Of a DNA stretch of 64,000 nt, positions 18,554 to 26,394 are shown piece after piece. Origin of the DNA: an uncultured Chloroflexota bacterium (GTDB lineage Bacteria > Chloroflexota > Chloroflexia > Thermomicrobiales > UBA6265). The stretch lies in assembly GCA_937901745.1 (NCBI GenBank), contig CALGSZ010000156.1:1-64000 (forward strand). Reading direction: 5' to 3'. Position numbers and translations under genes: made by a program. The number at the start of each line of letters is the position of its first letter. The stretch's first letter is position 1. The notes beneath the pieces were generated by a model that searched no databases, was not told the origin of the DNA, and was given only the letters and a program-made list of their open reading frames with translations.

Positions 18554-20530
18554 ATGAACGACGACTCACTGACCCGCCCGCGCTACGACGTCATTGTTGT
18601 CGGAGCGGGGCATGCCGGGTGCGAAGCTGCGCTGGCGGCCGCTCGTGCCGGTTGTTCCACCCTGGTCGTTACTCCCAACCTCGACCGCGTCGGCTATATG
18701 CCGTGCAACCCTTCGATCGGCGGTCCCGGGAAGAGCCATATTGTCGCGGAAGTAGATGCGCTCGGCGGTGAAATGGCGCGCGCTGCCGACCGCGCGGCAT
18801 TACAGATGCGCCTGCTGAACACCAGCAAGGGGCCTGCGGTGCAGGCGATTCGCGCCCAGGAGGATAAGCTCCTGTATGCCCTCGCGATGAAGGAGGCGCT
18901 CGAGCGCCAACCCGGCTTGCATCTGTGCCAGGACGAGGTAGTCTCGCTGCGAATCGAAACGGATGGCGATGACCGCCCGCGGGTGCGAGGAGTCGTGACG
19001 CGCGCCCGCGGCGAGATTGATGCCGAGGCGGTCATCATCACTGCTGGCACGTTTCTGCGCGGGGCGCTCATTGCCGGCGAATCGCGAACCGTCGGAGCTC
19101 GCGCTGGCGACGACGCCGACAACGAGCTCGCGAATTCGCTTTCCGAGCGCGGGTTCCGGCTCCGCCGCTTGAAAACTGGCACCCCGCCGCGTGTCGATGC
19201 CCGCACCGTCAATTTCAGTGCCTGCGAGCCGCAAGACGGCAGCGACGAGCCCCTGTGGCTGAGCCGTGATGGCACGGCCGGCGAGATCGAGCCGCTGATG
19301 GTGCCACCGTTGCCGCTCCATCGTCTCTCGCCGGCAGCGTGGCGGCCGCAGCTCGCCTGCTTCCGAACCGGGACCAACGAGCAGACGCACGAGCTGATCC
19401 GCGCCAACCTCCACCGCGCGCCAATGTTCAACGGCAGCATTCAAGGCACCGGGCCTCGCTATTGCCCGTCAGTGGAGGACAAGGTCGCTCGGTTCCCCGA
19501 TAAGCCGACACACCCCGTGTTTCTGGAACCGGAGGGCTGGCGAACCACCGAGCTCTACGTGCAGGGAATGAGCACCAGCCTGCCGTTCGACGTACAAGAT
19601 GCCGCGCTCCGGACGATCCCGGCGTTACGGGAGGCGCGGATCACACGCTACGGCTACGCCGTCGAATACGATGCGATCGACCCGAGTGAGCTCAGTCCGA
19701 CGATGGAATCGCGACGCGTCCGGAACCTCTTTCTGGCCGGGCAGGTGAATGGCACGTCCGGATACGAGGAGGCAGCTGGACAGGGCATCCTTGCCGGACT
19801 GAACGCGGCGAATGCCGTGCGGCAGCGTCCACTCGTCGTGCTCGGCCGCGATCAAGCCTACATCGGTGTCATGGCCGACGACTTGGCGACGAAGCCATTC
19901 GACGAGCCATACCGAATGCTGACCTCACGCGCGGAATACCGGCTCCTGCTCCGCCCAGACACCGCGGATGACCGCCTCGCACCGCTTGCCTACGAGCACG
20001 GGCTCATTGATCGCGCCCGCTACGACGCGGTGACGGCAGAACGGGCGCTCCTCGACGAAGCAATCGAGCAGCTCCGCTCGCTGCGTGTCGCCTCCAGCGA
20101 CGTCGAACGTGGCGATTTGGATGCGTTGGGCATCGGGTCGGTCCAGCAGGGCGTCACGATTGAAACGCTCCTGCGGCGACCGGGCGCCATGCTCGCGGCC
20201 CTGTGTAGAGCCTTCCCTGCCCTTCAGTCCGGCCCGATCGCGCGCCTCTCTCCCCGGCTGCTGCGACGCTTGGAAGATGAAGTAAAGTACGGTGCCTTCA
20301 TCGAGCGTGAGGCCCGTGAGGTCGCGCGGCGGGCGGCGCTCGAGCGTCGCCCATTGCCCGAGCACGTGAATTATTTGGCGATCAGCAGTCTGCGATTCGA
20401 AGCGCGCCAGAAGTTGGCGCAGTACCGGCCTAAGACGTTCGGGGAGGCCAGCCGACTTCCCGGCGTGACTCCCGCGGACATTGCCGTGCTTCTCGTTCAT
20501 GCGACACGCCTGGAGGCATCGCCCCGGTGA
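18554..20530 (+). CDS. mnmG: tRNA uridine-34 5-carboxymethylaminomethyl modification enzyme MnmG (GidA)
   Basis: FAD enzyme that with MnmE installs cmnm5 on U34 of certain tRNAs; 658 aa, slightly longer than the usual 620-650. It shows the FAD dinucleotide motif VVGAGHAGCEAALAAARAG near residue 18, CNPSIGGPGKSHIVAEVDAL, GTFLRG, the second signature LKTGTPPR and GQVNGTSGYEEAAGQG near 400. The C-terminal helical tRNA-binding domain includes the YLAI segment. The frame is open from GTG 18482, but ATG 18554 fits both promoter and homology. The downstream phosphoesterase start overlaps the stop by 4 bp. MnmE is not nearby. Confidence 0.95.
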   Translation: MNDDSLTRPRYDVIVVGAGHAGCEAALAAARAGCSTLVVTPNLDRVGYMPCNPSIGGPGKSHIVAEVDALGGEMARAADRAALQMRLLNTSKGPAVQAIRAQEDKLLYALAMKEALERQPGLHLCQDEVVSLRIETDGDDRPRVRGVVTRARGEIDAEAVIITAGTFLRGALIAGESRTVGARAGDDADNELANSLSERGFRLRRLKTGTPPRVDARTVNFSACEPQDGSDEPLWLSRDGTAGEIEPLMVPPLPLHRLSPAAWRPQLACFRTGTNEQTHELIRANLHRAPMFNGSIQGTGPRYCPSVEDKVARFPDKPTHPVFLEPEGWRTTELYVQGMSTSLPFDVQDAALRTIPALREARITRYGYAVEYDAIDPSELSPTMESRRVRNLFLAGQVNGTSGYEEAAGQGILAGLNAANAVRQRPLVVLGRDQAYIGVMADDLATKPFDEPYRMLTSRAEYRLLLRPDTADDRLAPLAYEHGLIDRARYDAVTAERALLDEAIEQLRSLRVASSDVERGDLDALGIGSVQQGVTIETLLRRPGAMLAALCRAFPALQSGPIARLSPRLLRRLEDEVKYGAFIEREAREVARRAALERRPLPEHVNYLAISSLRFEARQKLAQYRPKTFGEASRLPGVTPADIAVLLVHATRLEASPR

Positions 20531-21258
20531 AGGTCCTCATTGTTTCCGATATCCACGCCAACTTGGTTGCCTTTGAAGCCGTACTCGCCGACTGCAAGGA
20601 TTTCGATGCTATCTGGAATATCGGCGACACGATCGGCTACGGGCCGAAGCCGCGCGAATGCCTTGATCGCCTGGTAGACCTTGGCGCTCACCCCGTGCTC
20701 GTTGGTAACCACGACCTGGCCTGCATCGGTGAGGTGGATCTCGCTGAATTCAACCCGGTCGCCCAAATTGCGTCCCGCTGGACCGCGCTTCAGCTCGGCA
20801 TGGATCACCGAGCGTATCTTTGCTCGCTCCCAGCGCTGACCACAGTTGATGGCTTCACACTCGCCCACGGGAGCCCTCGCGCGCCGATCTGGGAATACGT
20901 AACCACGGCGGCAGTGGCGACTGAGAACTTCGCGTGCTTCGACACCAGTGTCTGCTTCATCGGTCACACGCACATCGCGATGTACGCGGTCATGCGCGAA
21001 GGCTCGACAACGGCAGAGCTTTACCCGCTGCGGCATGGAGACACGATCGACCTCCAATCTGGCCGGTTCATCATCAACTCAGGAAGTGTCGGTCAGCCCC
21101 GTGACCGCGACCCACGAGCCGCCTACGCCGTGCTCGACACCGACCGTGGCACCGTAACGGCGCACCGCGTCGAATATGATGTCACCGCGACGCAGCGGCA
21201 GATGGCTCTCGCGAATCTTCCGGAGGTGCTGATTCAGCGGTTAGCGCACGGCATCTAG
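20527..21258 (+). CDS. Calcineurin-like metallophosphoesterase (YfcE-type)
   Basis: 243 aa binuclear metallophosphoesterase with all expected metal motifs: SDIHANLVAFE at the N-terminus, NIGDTIGYGP, LVGNHD near residue 61, AHGSPR and GHTHIAM near residue 142. Late conserved segments are NSGSVGQPRDRDPRAAY. GTG 20527 overlaps the mnmG stop as GTGA, so translation is coupled. The natural substrate is unknown. Confidence 0.88.
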   Translation: MKVLIVSDIHANLVAFEAVLADCKDFDAIWNIGDTIGYGPKPRECLDRLVDLGAHPVLVGNHDLACIGEVDLAEFNPVAQIASRWTALQLGMDHRAYLCSLPALTTVDGFTLAHGSPRAPIWEYVTTAAVATENFACFDTSVCFIGHTHIAMYAVMREGSTTAELYPLRHGDTIDLQSGRFIINSGSVGQPRDRDPRAAYAVLDTDRGTVTAHRVEYDVTATQRQMALANLPEVLIQRLAHGI

Positions 21259-21350
21259 CCGTTGCGCGGTCGGCAGGTCCGGGCCATACTTCGCCTCCGG
21301 CTCGGCGCCTCGGGGCCGGTCGCGGGAAGGACGGAGCGGTAAGTAAGCGC

Positions 21351-21794
21351 ATGTCCGGTCTCTATCAGCGCCTCATTGTGCCGGTGAACGGCTCAGCGGG
21401 AGATGAGCGAGTTCTCCGCGTCGTCGGCGAACTGGTCCACCGGCATCCAGCCACGCTCGTCTTGATCTACGTTGTCGAGGTTCTTCAGTCGATGCCTCTC
21501 GACGCCGAGCTGCCCGAGGAGATTGAAAAGGGCGAGCGCATCCTCTTCCAGGCGGAATCGCTCGCCCGGTCGCTGCTCGGGGGGAAGGCGGATCGTATCA
21601 GCACTGATCTGCTGCAAGCGCGCTCTGCCGGCGCGGCAATCGTCGACGAGGCGATTGAGCGCCGGGCAGATGCCATCGCCATGGCGACAACGAGCCGCGT
21701 CAAGTACGGAAAAGTGACGATCGGCGATACCGTGCCGTACGTCCTCAAGAATGCTCCTTGCGACGTGATCGTCGTCCGGCTCGGGCAGGAATAG
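21351..21794 (+). CDS. Universal stress protein (UspA family)
   Basis: 147 aa, single Usp domain: N-terminal YQRLIVPVNGSAGDERVL, hydrophobic beta strand LVLIYVVEV, and C-terminal VPYVLKNAPCDVIVVRL. The ATP-binding G-2X-G-9X-GS/T motif is imperfect; the TTSRVKYGKVTIGDTV segment occupies its place. It directly precedes two TrkA/RCK genes, suggesting a potassium or membrane-stress unit. Confidence 0.85.
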   Translation: MSGLYQRLIVPVNGSAGDERVLRVVGELVHRHPATLVLIYVVEVLQSMPLDAELPEEIEKGERILFQAESLARSLLGGKADRISTDLLQARSAGAAIVDEAIERRADAIAMATTSRVKYGKVTIGDTVPYVLKNAPCDVIVVRLGQE

Positions 21795-21810
21795 CGGGAG
21801 AGCAGGCGAG

Positions 21811-22245
21811 ATGAAAGTCGTGATCATGGGCTGCGGCCGTGTTGGCGCCCGGATCGCTTCGATCCTGGATCACAACGGTCACGACGTCTCCGTGATTGAC
21901 AAGGAGTCCCGCGCCTTTCGCCGGCTCGCGCCCGATTTCCGCGGCCAGACGATCATCGGGACCGGCATTGACGAAGATGTCTTGCGCTCCGCTGGCATCG
22001 AGCAAGCCCAGGTGTTTATCGCGGTGACGAACGGAGATAACCGGAACATCATGGCGGCCCAGGTCGCCCGACACGTTTTCAACGTCCCGGAAGTCATCTG
22101 CCGCATCTACGATCCCGTGCGCGAGGACACCTACCGGCGCCTGGGACTGACGACCGTCTGTCCCACCACGACGATCTCGGCCATCATCCTCGATCACGTC
22201 ATTGGCGCGGGCGAGAACCTGCCACACGAGCGCGGCGAGGAGTAA
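21811..22245 (+). CDS. TrkA-N (RCK N) domain protein
   Basis: 144 aa with only the NAD-binding Rossmann domain of potassium-transport regulators: VVIMGCGRVGARIASILDHNGHDV, then the acidic VIDKE, GTGIDEDVLRSAGI and AQVFIAVTNGDNRNIM. There is no RCK-C domain. It lies 16 bp after the Usp gene and 5 bp before a second RCK protein, so the three form an operon. The two RCK proteins probably form one regulatory assembly. Confidence 0.88.
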   Translation: MKVVIMGCGRVGARIASILDHNGHDVSVIDKESRAFRRLAPDFRGQTIIGTGIDEDVLRSAGIEQAQVFIAVTNGDNRNIMAAQVARHVFNVPEVICRIYDPVREDTYRRLGLTTVCPTTTISAIILDHVIGAGENLPHERGEE

Positions 22246-22250
22246 TCGCG

Positions 22251-22907
22251 ATGTACATCATCGTCGTCGGCGGCGGAAAAGTCGGCTACTACCTGACGAA
22301 GACACTCCTCTCCGAGGGGTACGAAGTTCTGTTGATCGAGCGCAACCCCGCGAAGGTCGAGGCCTATCAAGAGGACTTTGGAGCGGTCGTGATCGATGGC
22401 GATGGGGCCGAGGCTGCCACGCTCGCGGCCGCCGGAGCGGCGCGGGCCGACGTCGTGATCGCGGTGACCGGTGAAGACGAGGACAACCTGATCATCTGCC
22501 AAATGGCGAAGCAGAAATTCCACGTTGGCCGGACAATCGCGCGGGTCAACAACCCAAAGAACGAGCATCTGTTTCGGATGCTTGGCGTCGACGTCACGGT
22601 CAGCCAAACGAACTACATCCGGCACCTCATCGAGCAAGCGATCCCTAAGCACGCCTTCATTCACCTGCTCAGCCTGCGCCACGAGGACTTGGCGATCGTG
22701 GATGCCAAGATCAGCGAGGATTCACCAGTCGCTCATCGCTCAATATCTGAGATTGCGCTGCCGCCGAACTGCATCATTGCCGCCATCATTCGCGGACCGC
22801 ACTTGCTCGTTCCGAGCGGGACGACTGAGATTGTTCCCGGCGACGACGTGATTGCCATCGCCCACCGCGATTACGAGGACGAGCTCCGCAGCCTCTTGGT
22901 TGCCTGA
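22251..22907 (+). CDS. TrkA-type potassium uptake regulator (RCK N + RCK C)
   Basis: 218 aa. The N-terminal Rossmann domain has VVGGGKVGYYLTKTLLSEGY and the strand-2 acidic LLIERN; DGDGAEAATLAAAGA and ADVVIAVTGEDEDNL follow. The C-terminal TrkA-C domain is about residues 140-218 (AIVDAKISEDSPV, VPGDDVIAIAHRDYEDEL). ATG 22251 has GAGGAG at 8 nt. No TrkH/KtrB-type transporter gene lies in this window, so the partner must be elsewhere. Confidence 0.9.
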   Translation: MYIIVVGGGKVGYYLTKTLLSEGYEVLLIERNPAKVEAYQEDFGAVVIDGDGAEAATLAAAGAARADVVIAVTGEDEDNLIICQMAKQKFHVGRTIARVNNPKNEHLFRMLGVDVTVSQTNYIRHLIEQAIPKHAFIHLLSLRHEDLAIVDAKISEDSPVAHRSISEIALPPNCIIAAIIRGPHLLVPSGTTEIVPGDDVIAIAHRDYEDELRSLLVA

Positions 22908-22979
22908 AGAGTTTCGCTTCTTTTCCAGGTCACCCTACCGGACAAATTCGAGATTTGCGACCAGGCCGTATCCCCTTAC

Positions 22980-23120
22980 GTAGGTCGGGACCTGTGCCCG
23001 CCCACGGCCCGCGGGGCCGTAGGATCGAACCCTGCACGTCGTTTCAGGCCATGATCCTGCGAATTTTCAACGTGTGTTGCCAGCCTTCGGCCGACGGGCG
23101 GACACGGGTTCCGCCCCTAC
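22980..23120. repeat. MITE-like element bounded by degenerate inverted repeats
   Basis: The left end 22980-23003 (GTAGGTCGGGACC then TGTGCCCGCCC) and the right end 23096-23120 (GGGCGGACACGGG then TTCCGCCCCTAC) are imperfect reverse complements. Each arm is also partly self-complementary. Inside is a perfect small hairpin ACGGCCC-GCG-GGGCCGT (23004-23020). No ORF is present. Such GTAGGGGCGG-type palindromes look like the dispersed intergenic repeats of Chloroflexota; that is from memory and no second copy is in this window. Confidence 0.45.
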
Positions 23121-23195
23121 GGATTGGGGGCATTCGTGTCTCAATGGGACACTCGTGGCAACTGGCTGAATTTTGGGCCCGAAGACAATGAAAAT

Positions 23196-23223
23196 GGGGG
23201 CACCGGCAATGCCGATGCCCCCC
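23196..23223 (-). terminator. Intrinsic terminator of gdhA
   Basis: GGGGGCA-C-CGGC / GCCG-A-TGCCCCC with loop AAT is followed on the minus strand by ATTTTCATT. It is located 42 bp beyond the gdhA stop. Confidence 0.8.
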
Positions 23224-23264
23224 ACGGTTGAGACCGGCACGTACACGCGGGCCGGGTTCTCCGA

Positions 23265-24551
23265 TTATGGATAGATTCCCCGCAAGCGCGTGAAGTCGGC
23301 GACGCGGTCGATCGCGCACACCAGAGCCGCGGTCCGCATGTGGACGCGGTGCTTCTCCGCCGTCGCGTAGATCTTGTGGAACGACTTGCTCATCACCTGG
23401 CGCAGCCGCTCATTGACTTCCTCGAGCGTCCAGGGGAACCATTGCAAGGCCTGAACCCACTCGAAGTACGAGACGGTAACGCCGCCGGCATTCGCGAAGA
23501 TGTCCGGCAGAACGAACACACCGCGATCGTAGAGGATGCGATCCGCTTCCGGCAGCGTCGGACCGTTGGCCGCCTCCGCGATCAGGCGAGCCTTGATCCG
23601 ATCGGCATTGTGCGCACCGATCTGTCCCTCGAGCGCGGCGGGAATGAGGATATCGCACGGTAGCTCGAGCAGCTCCGCGTTCGTAACAGTCTCCGCCTCC
23701 GGATACCCGACGACCGTGCCGGTCCGCTCCTTGTGGCGGATCACCTCCATCACGTCCAGGCCGCGCGGATTGTAGATTCCGCCACGCGAGTCACTGACAG
23801 CGACGATGGTGGAGCCCAGCTCAGCCATCAATCGCGCCACGACAGAGCCAGCGTTGCCGAAGCCCTGTACGACGGTCTTGGTGGACGACAGGTCCATGCC
23901 CATGACGCGAGCCGCTTCCTGAATCGCGAACACGCAGCCTCGTCCGGTGGCCTCGTTCCGTCCTTCGGAACCGCCCAGCGCGAGCGGTTTGCCAGTCACG
24001 ACGCCCGGAACGGAATAGCCCGCGTTCATGGAGTAGGTGTCCATGAGCCAGGCCATGACCTGGGGGTTTGTATTCACGTCCGGCGCAGGGATGTCCTTGT
24101 TCGGCCCAATGAGGATCGAGATCTCTGCCGTGTAGCGCCGCGTCAGATTCTGCAACTCGTTCTGAGACAGCAGCTTCGGATTGACCGTGACGCCACCCTT
24201 CGCTCCGCCGAACGGAAGTCCGACGACGGCGCACTTCCACGTCATCCACATCGCGAGGGCTTTGACCTCGCTGAGCGTCACATCCTGGTGGTAGCGGATA
24301 CCGCCCTTGGTCGGGCCAGGGCCGGAATTGTGCTGGACGCGGTACCCCGTAAAGACCTGGACGGATCCATCGTCCATCTCTACTGGGAAGTTGACGGTGA
24401 GCTCGCGTTGGCACCGGCTGAGTATGCGCCGCAGATTGTCCTCGAGTCCCAAAACGTCGGCCGCGATCTCGAACTGCTCGACGGCCACGTCGAAGATGTC
24501 GCGCTCCGGCGCTACCGGTGCCCTTTGTAAAGGTTGCGTCTCGACCGTCAT
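23265..24551 (-). CDS. gdhA: Glu/Leu/Phe/Val dehydrogenase (glutamate dehydrogenase)
   Basis: NAD(P)-dependent oxidative deamination of glutamate to 2-oxoglutarate or the reverse; 428 aa. The substrate lysines are in GPTKGGIRYH and the catalytic lysine in LPFGGAKGGVTVNP (near residue 120). Rossmann nucleotide-binding VVQGFGNAGSVVARLM is near 222, followed by VSDSRGGIYNPRGLD. The start ATG 24551 has AAGGAG at 7 nt. It is monocistronic, with its own promoter and terminator. Confidence 0.93.
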   Translation of the reverse strand: MTVETQPLQRAPVAPERDIFDVAVEQFEIAADVLGLEDNLRRILSRCQRELTVNFPVEMDDGSVQVFTGYRVQHNSGPGPTKGGIRYHQDVTLSEVKALAMWMTWKCAVVGLPFGGAKGGVTVNPKLLSQNELQNLTRRYTAEISILIGPNKDIPAPDVNTNPQVMAWLMDTYSMNAGYSVPGVVTGKPLALGGSEGRNEATGRGCVFAIQEAARVMGMDLSSTKTVVQGFGNAGSVVARLMAELGSTIVAVSDSRGGIYNPRGLDVMEVIRHKERTGTVVGYPEAETVTNAELLELPCDILIPAALEGQIGAHNADRIKARLIAEAANGPTLPEADRILYDRGVFVLPDIFANAGGVTVSYFEWVQALQWFPWTLEEVNERLRQVMSKSFHKIYATAEKHRVHMRTAALVCAIDRVADFTRLRGIYP

Positions 24552-24574
24552 CGTCCGCTCCTTCCATCAACGTT

Positions 24575-24603
24575 GTTAGCGTTCAAATCTCCGTCCATGT
24601 CAA
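24575..24603 (-). promoter_or_regulatory. Putative promoter of gdhA
   Basis: Minus strand: a perfect -35 TTGACA (24598-24603), a 17-nt spacer and a weak -10 GCTAAC (24575-24580), 24 nt before the start codon. The segment AACGCTAACAACGTT overlapping the -10 is partly palindromic and could be an operator. Confidence 0.45.
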
Positions 24604-24618
24604 TGTCGTTCAATGTAG

Positions 24619-26088
24619 TTACGACTCTCGCAGGGCCTCCTCGAGGAGCGCGCGGACGATGTCGGGCCGGGCTCGGCCGCCCGTCCGCTTGATGGTCTCG
24701 CCGATCAACCGTCCGATAGCCGCGGTCTTCCCCTTGCGATAGTCAGCGACCGCTGCCGGGAACGCTTCCATCGTCTCGGCCACCGCATGTCGCAACGCTG
24801 CCTCGTCATCCAGCGAAAGGAGGTTCAATCGCTCGGCAGCGGCGCGTGGCGACTCGTTCGGCTCGATCTGCGGCAGCAGCTCCCGCGCCGCCCTCAGCGT
24901 CAGAGCCTCTGATCCCACGAGCCCGATCAGCTCGCGAAGCTGGCCTGCCGTGATTGGCAACGTTTCAGGCGGCAGACCTCGCTCGCGCTGGAGCGCGAAG
25001 AGATCGTTGACGATCCAGTTCGCGGCGGTCTTGGCCGCCTCTGGAGTTGCGTCGGGGCCAATGACCTCCTCGAAGAAGTCCGCGACCGCCCGCTCGGCCG
25101 TCAGCAGCGTGGCGTCAGATCGGCTGAGCCCATAGCGCTCGATGAATCGGTCGCGCCGCGCCAGCGGCATCTCCGGCAGGCGCGCCCGCAGCTCCTCCAC
25201 ATGCTCCGCCGGGACAGCCAGCGGCGGCAAGTCCGGCTCGGGGAAGTACCGGTAATCGTGCGCCTGCTCTTTGGTCCGCTGCGAGACGGTCACGCCGCGC
25301 GCTTCGACCCAGCCTCGCGTCTCCTGCGAGACTTCCTGGCCGGCCGCGAGCAGCTCGCGCTGCCGATGCTCCTCGTAGCGCAGCGCGCGCTCGACGGCGC
25401 GGAAGGAGTTCATGTTCTTGACCTCGACCTTGCGACCGACGATCGAACCATCGGCCGCGCGAGTCGAGATATTGGCGTCGCAGCGGAACGCGCCCTCCTC
25501 CATGTTTCCGGTCGAAGCGCCGATGTAGCGCAGAATCTGCCGCAGCGCCATCAGATAGTCGCGCGCCTCTTCCGGGGAGCGAAGGTCCGGCTCACCGACG
25601 ATCTCGATAAGCGGAACGCCGGAGCGATTGAAATCGACGAGGCTGACGTCGAGGCCATCTTCCGACACGCGATGAAGCAGCCGCCCAGTGTCCTCTTCGA
25701 TATGGACTCGGGTGATTCCGACACGCCGCAGTTCGCCGCCGGATTCGAACTCCAGGTAACCGTCTACGCAAAGCGGCAGGTCGTACTGCGAGATTTGATA
25801 GCCCTTGGGTAGGTCGGGATAACCATAATTCTTTCGGTCCAGCTTCGAGAACGCGGGAATCTTGCAATTGAGCGCCAGACCGGTAAGCAAGCACATTTCG
25901 ATCGCGGCTCGGTTGATGACAGGTAGCGCACCTGGAAGCCCGGCACACACGGGGCAAACGTGCGTATTTGGTGGGGCCGCGGCGTAATCGGCGGAGCAGC
26001 CGCAGAACATCTTGCTCCGCGTCAGGAGTTGAGCGTGGACCTCCAGTCCAATGATCGTTTCAAACTTTGTTTCTAGCGCGACCGACAC
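24619..26088 (-). CDS. gatB: Aspartyl/glutamyl-tRNA(Asn/Gln) amidotransferase subunit B
   Basis: GatB of the GatCAB complex, which converts Glu-tRNA(Gln)/Asp-tRNA(Asn) to the amidated forms. Markers are the N-terminus FETIIGLEVHAQL, NTHVCPVCAGLPGALPV with CGCSADY before it (zinc cysteines), DRKNYGYPDLPKGYQISQYD, VDFNRSGVPLIEIV and the C-terminal YqeY-like tail domain (residues about 410-485). I chose GTG 26088 because GGGAGG lies just upstream; ATG 26112, eight codons earlier, lacks a Shine-Dalgarno. gatA/gatC are not in the window. The presence of gatB implies indirect Gln-tRNA charging for the tRNA-Gln at the start of the window. Confidence 0.95.
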   Translation of the reverse strand: MSVALETKFETIIGLEVHAQLLTRSKMFCGCSADYAAAPPNTHVCPVCAGLPGALPVINRAAIEMCLLTGLALNCKIPAFSKLDRKNYGYPDLPKGYQISQYDLPLCVDGYLEFESGGELRRVGITRVHIEEDTGRLLHRVSEDGLDVSLVDFNRSGVPLIEIVGEPDLRSPEEARDYLMALRQILRYIGASTGNMEEGAFRCDANISTRAADGSIVGRKVEVKNMNSFRAVERALRYEEHRQRELLAAGQEVSQETRGWVEARGVTVSQRTKEQAHDYRYFPEPDLPPLAVPAEHVEELRARLPEMPLARRDRFIERYGLSRSDATLLTAERAVADFFEEVIGPDATPEAAKTAANWIVNDLFALQRERGLPPETLPITAGQLRELIGLVGSEALTLRAARELLPQIEPNESPRAAAERLNLLSLDDEAALRHAVAETMEAFPAAVADYRKGKTAAIGRLIGETIKRTGGRARPDIVRALLEEALRES

Positions 26089-26394
26089 TGATCCTCCCTC
26101 ACCCTCCGACATTTGGCCGCAGGGATAACATATGAAGTTATACCACGCCGCATTCCCACGCTCGCCACGAAGAATCCGGCGTCATTATCGGACATTCTTC
26201 ATAACTTGGCATGTCTACCCGACCTGAAAGCTCCACCGAGAGAACGACATATCTATGGTAGACTCCCAGCGGCAGGCTCCGGGCAAACCGGGCAGTTTTC
26301 ATGCCCGCGACCGAGCCGGTCAGAGGAAAACGAGCGGGACGATTTACCCATCGTTCGCCCTCATGGAGGGCGATGGAGGCGAGCACCGAAACCC

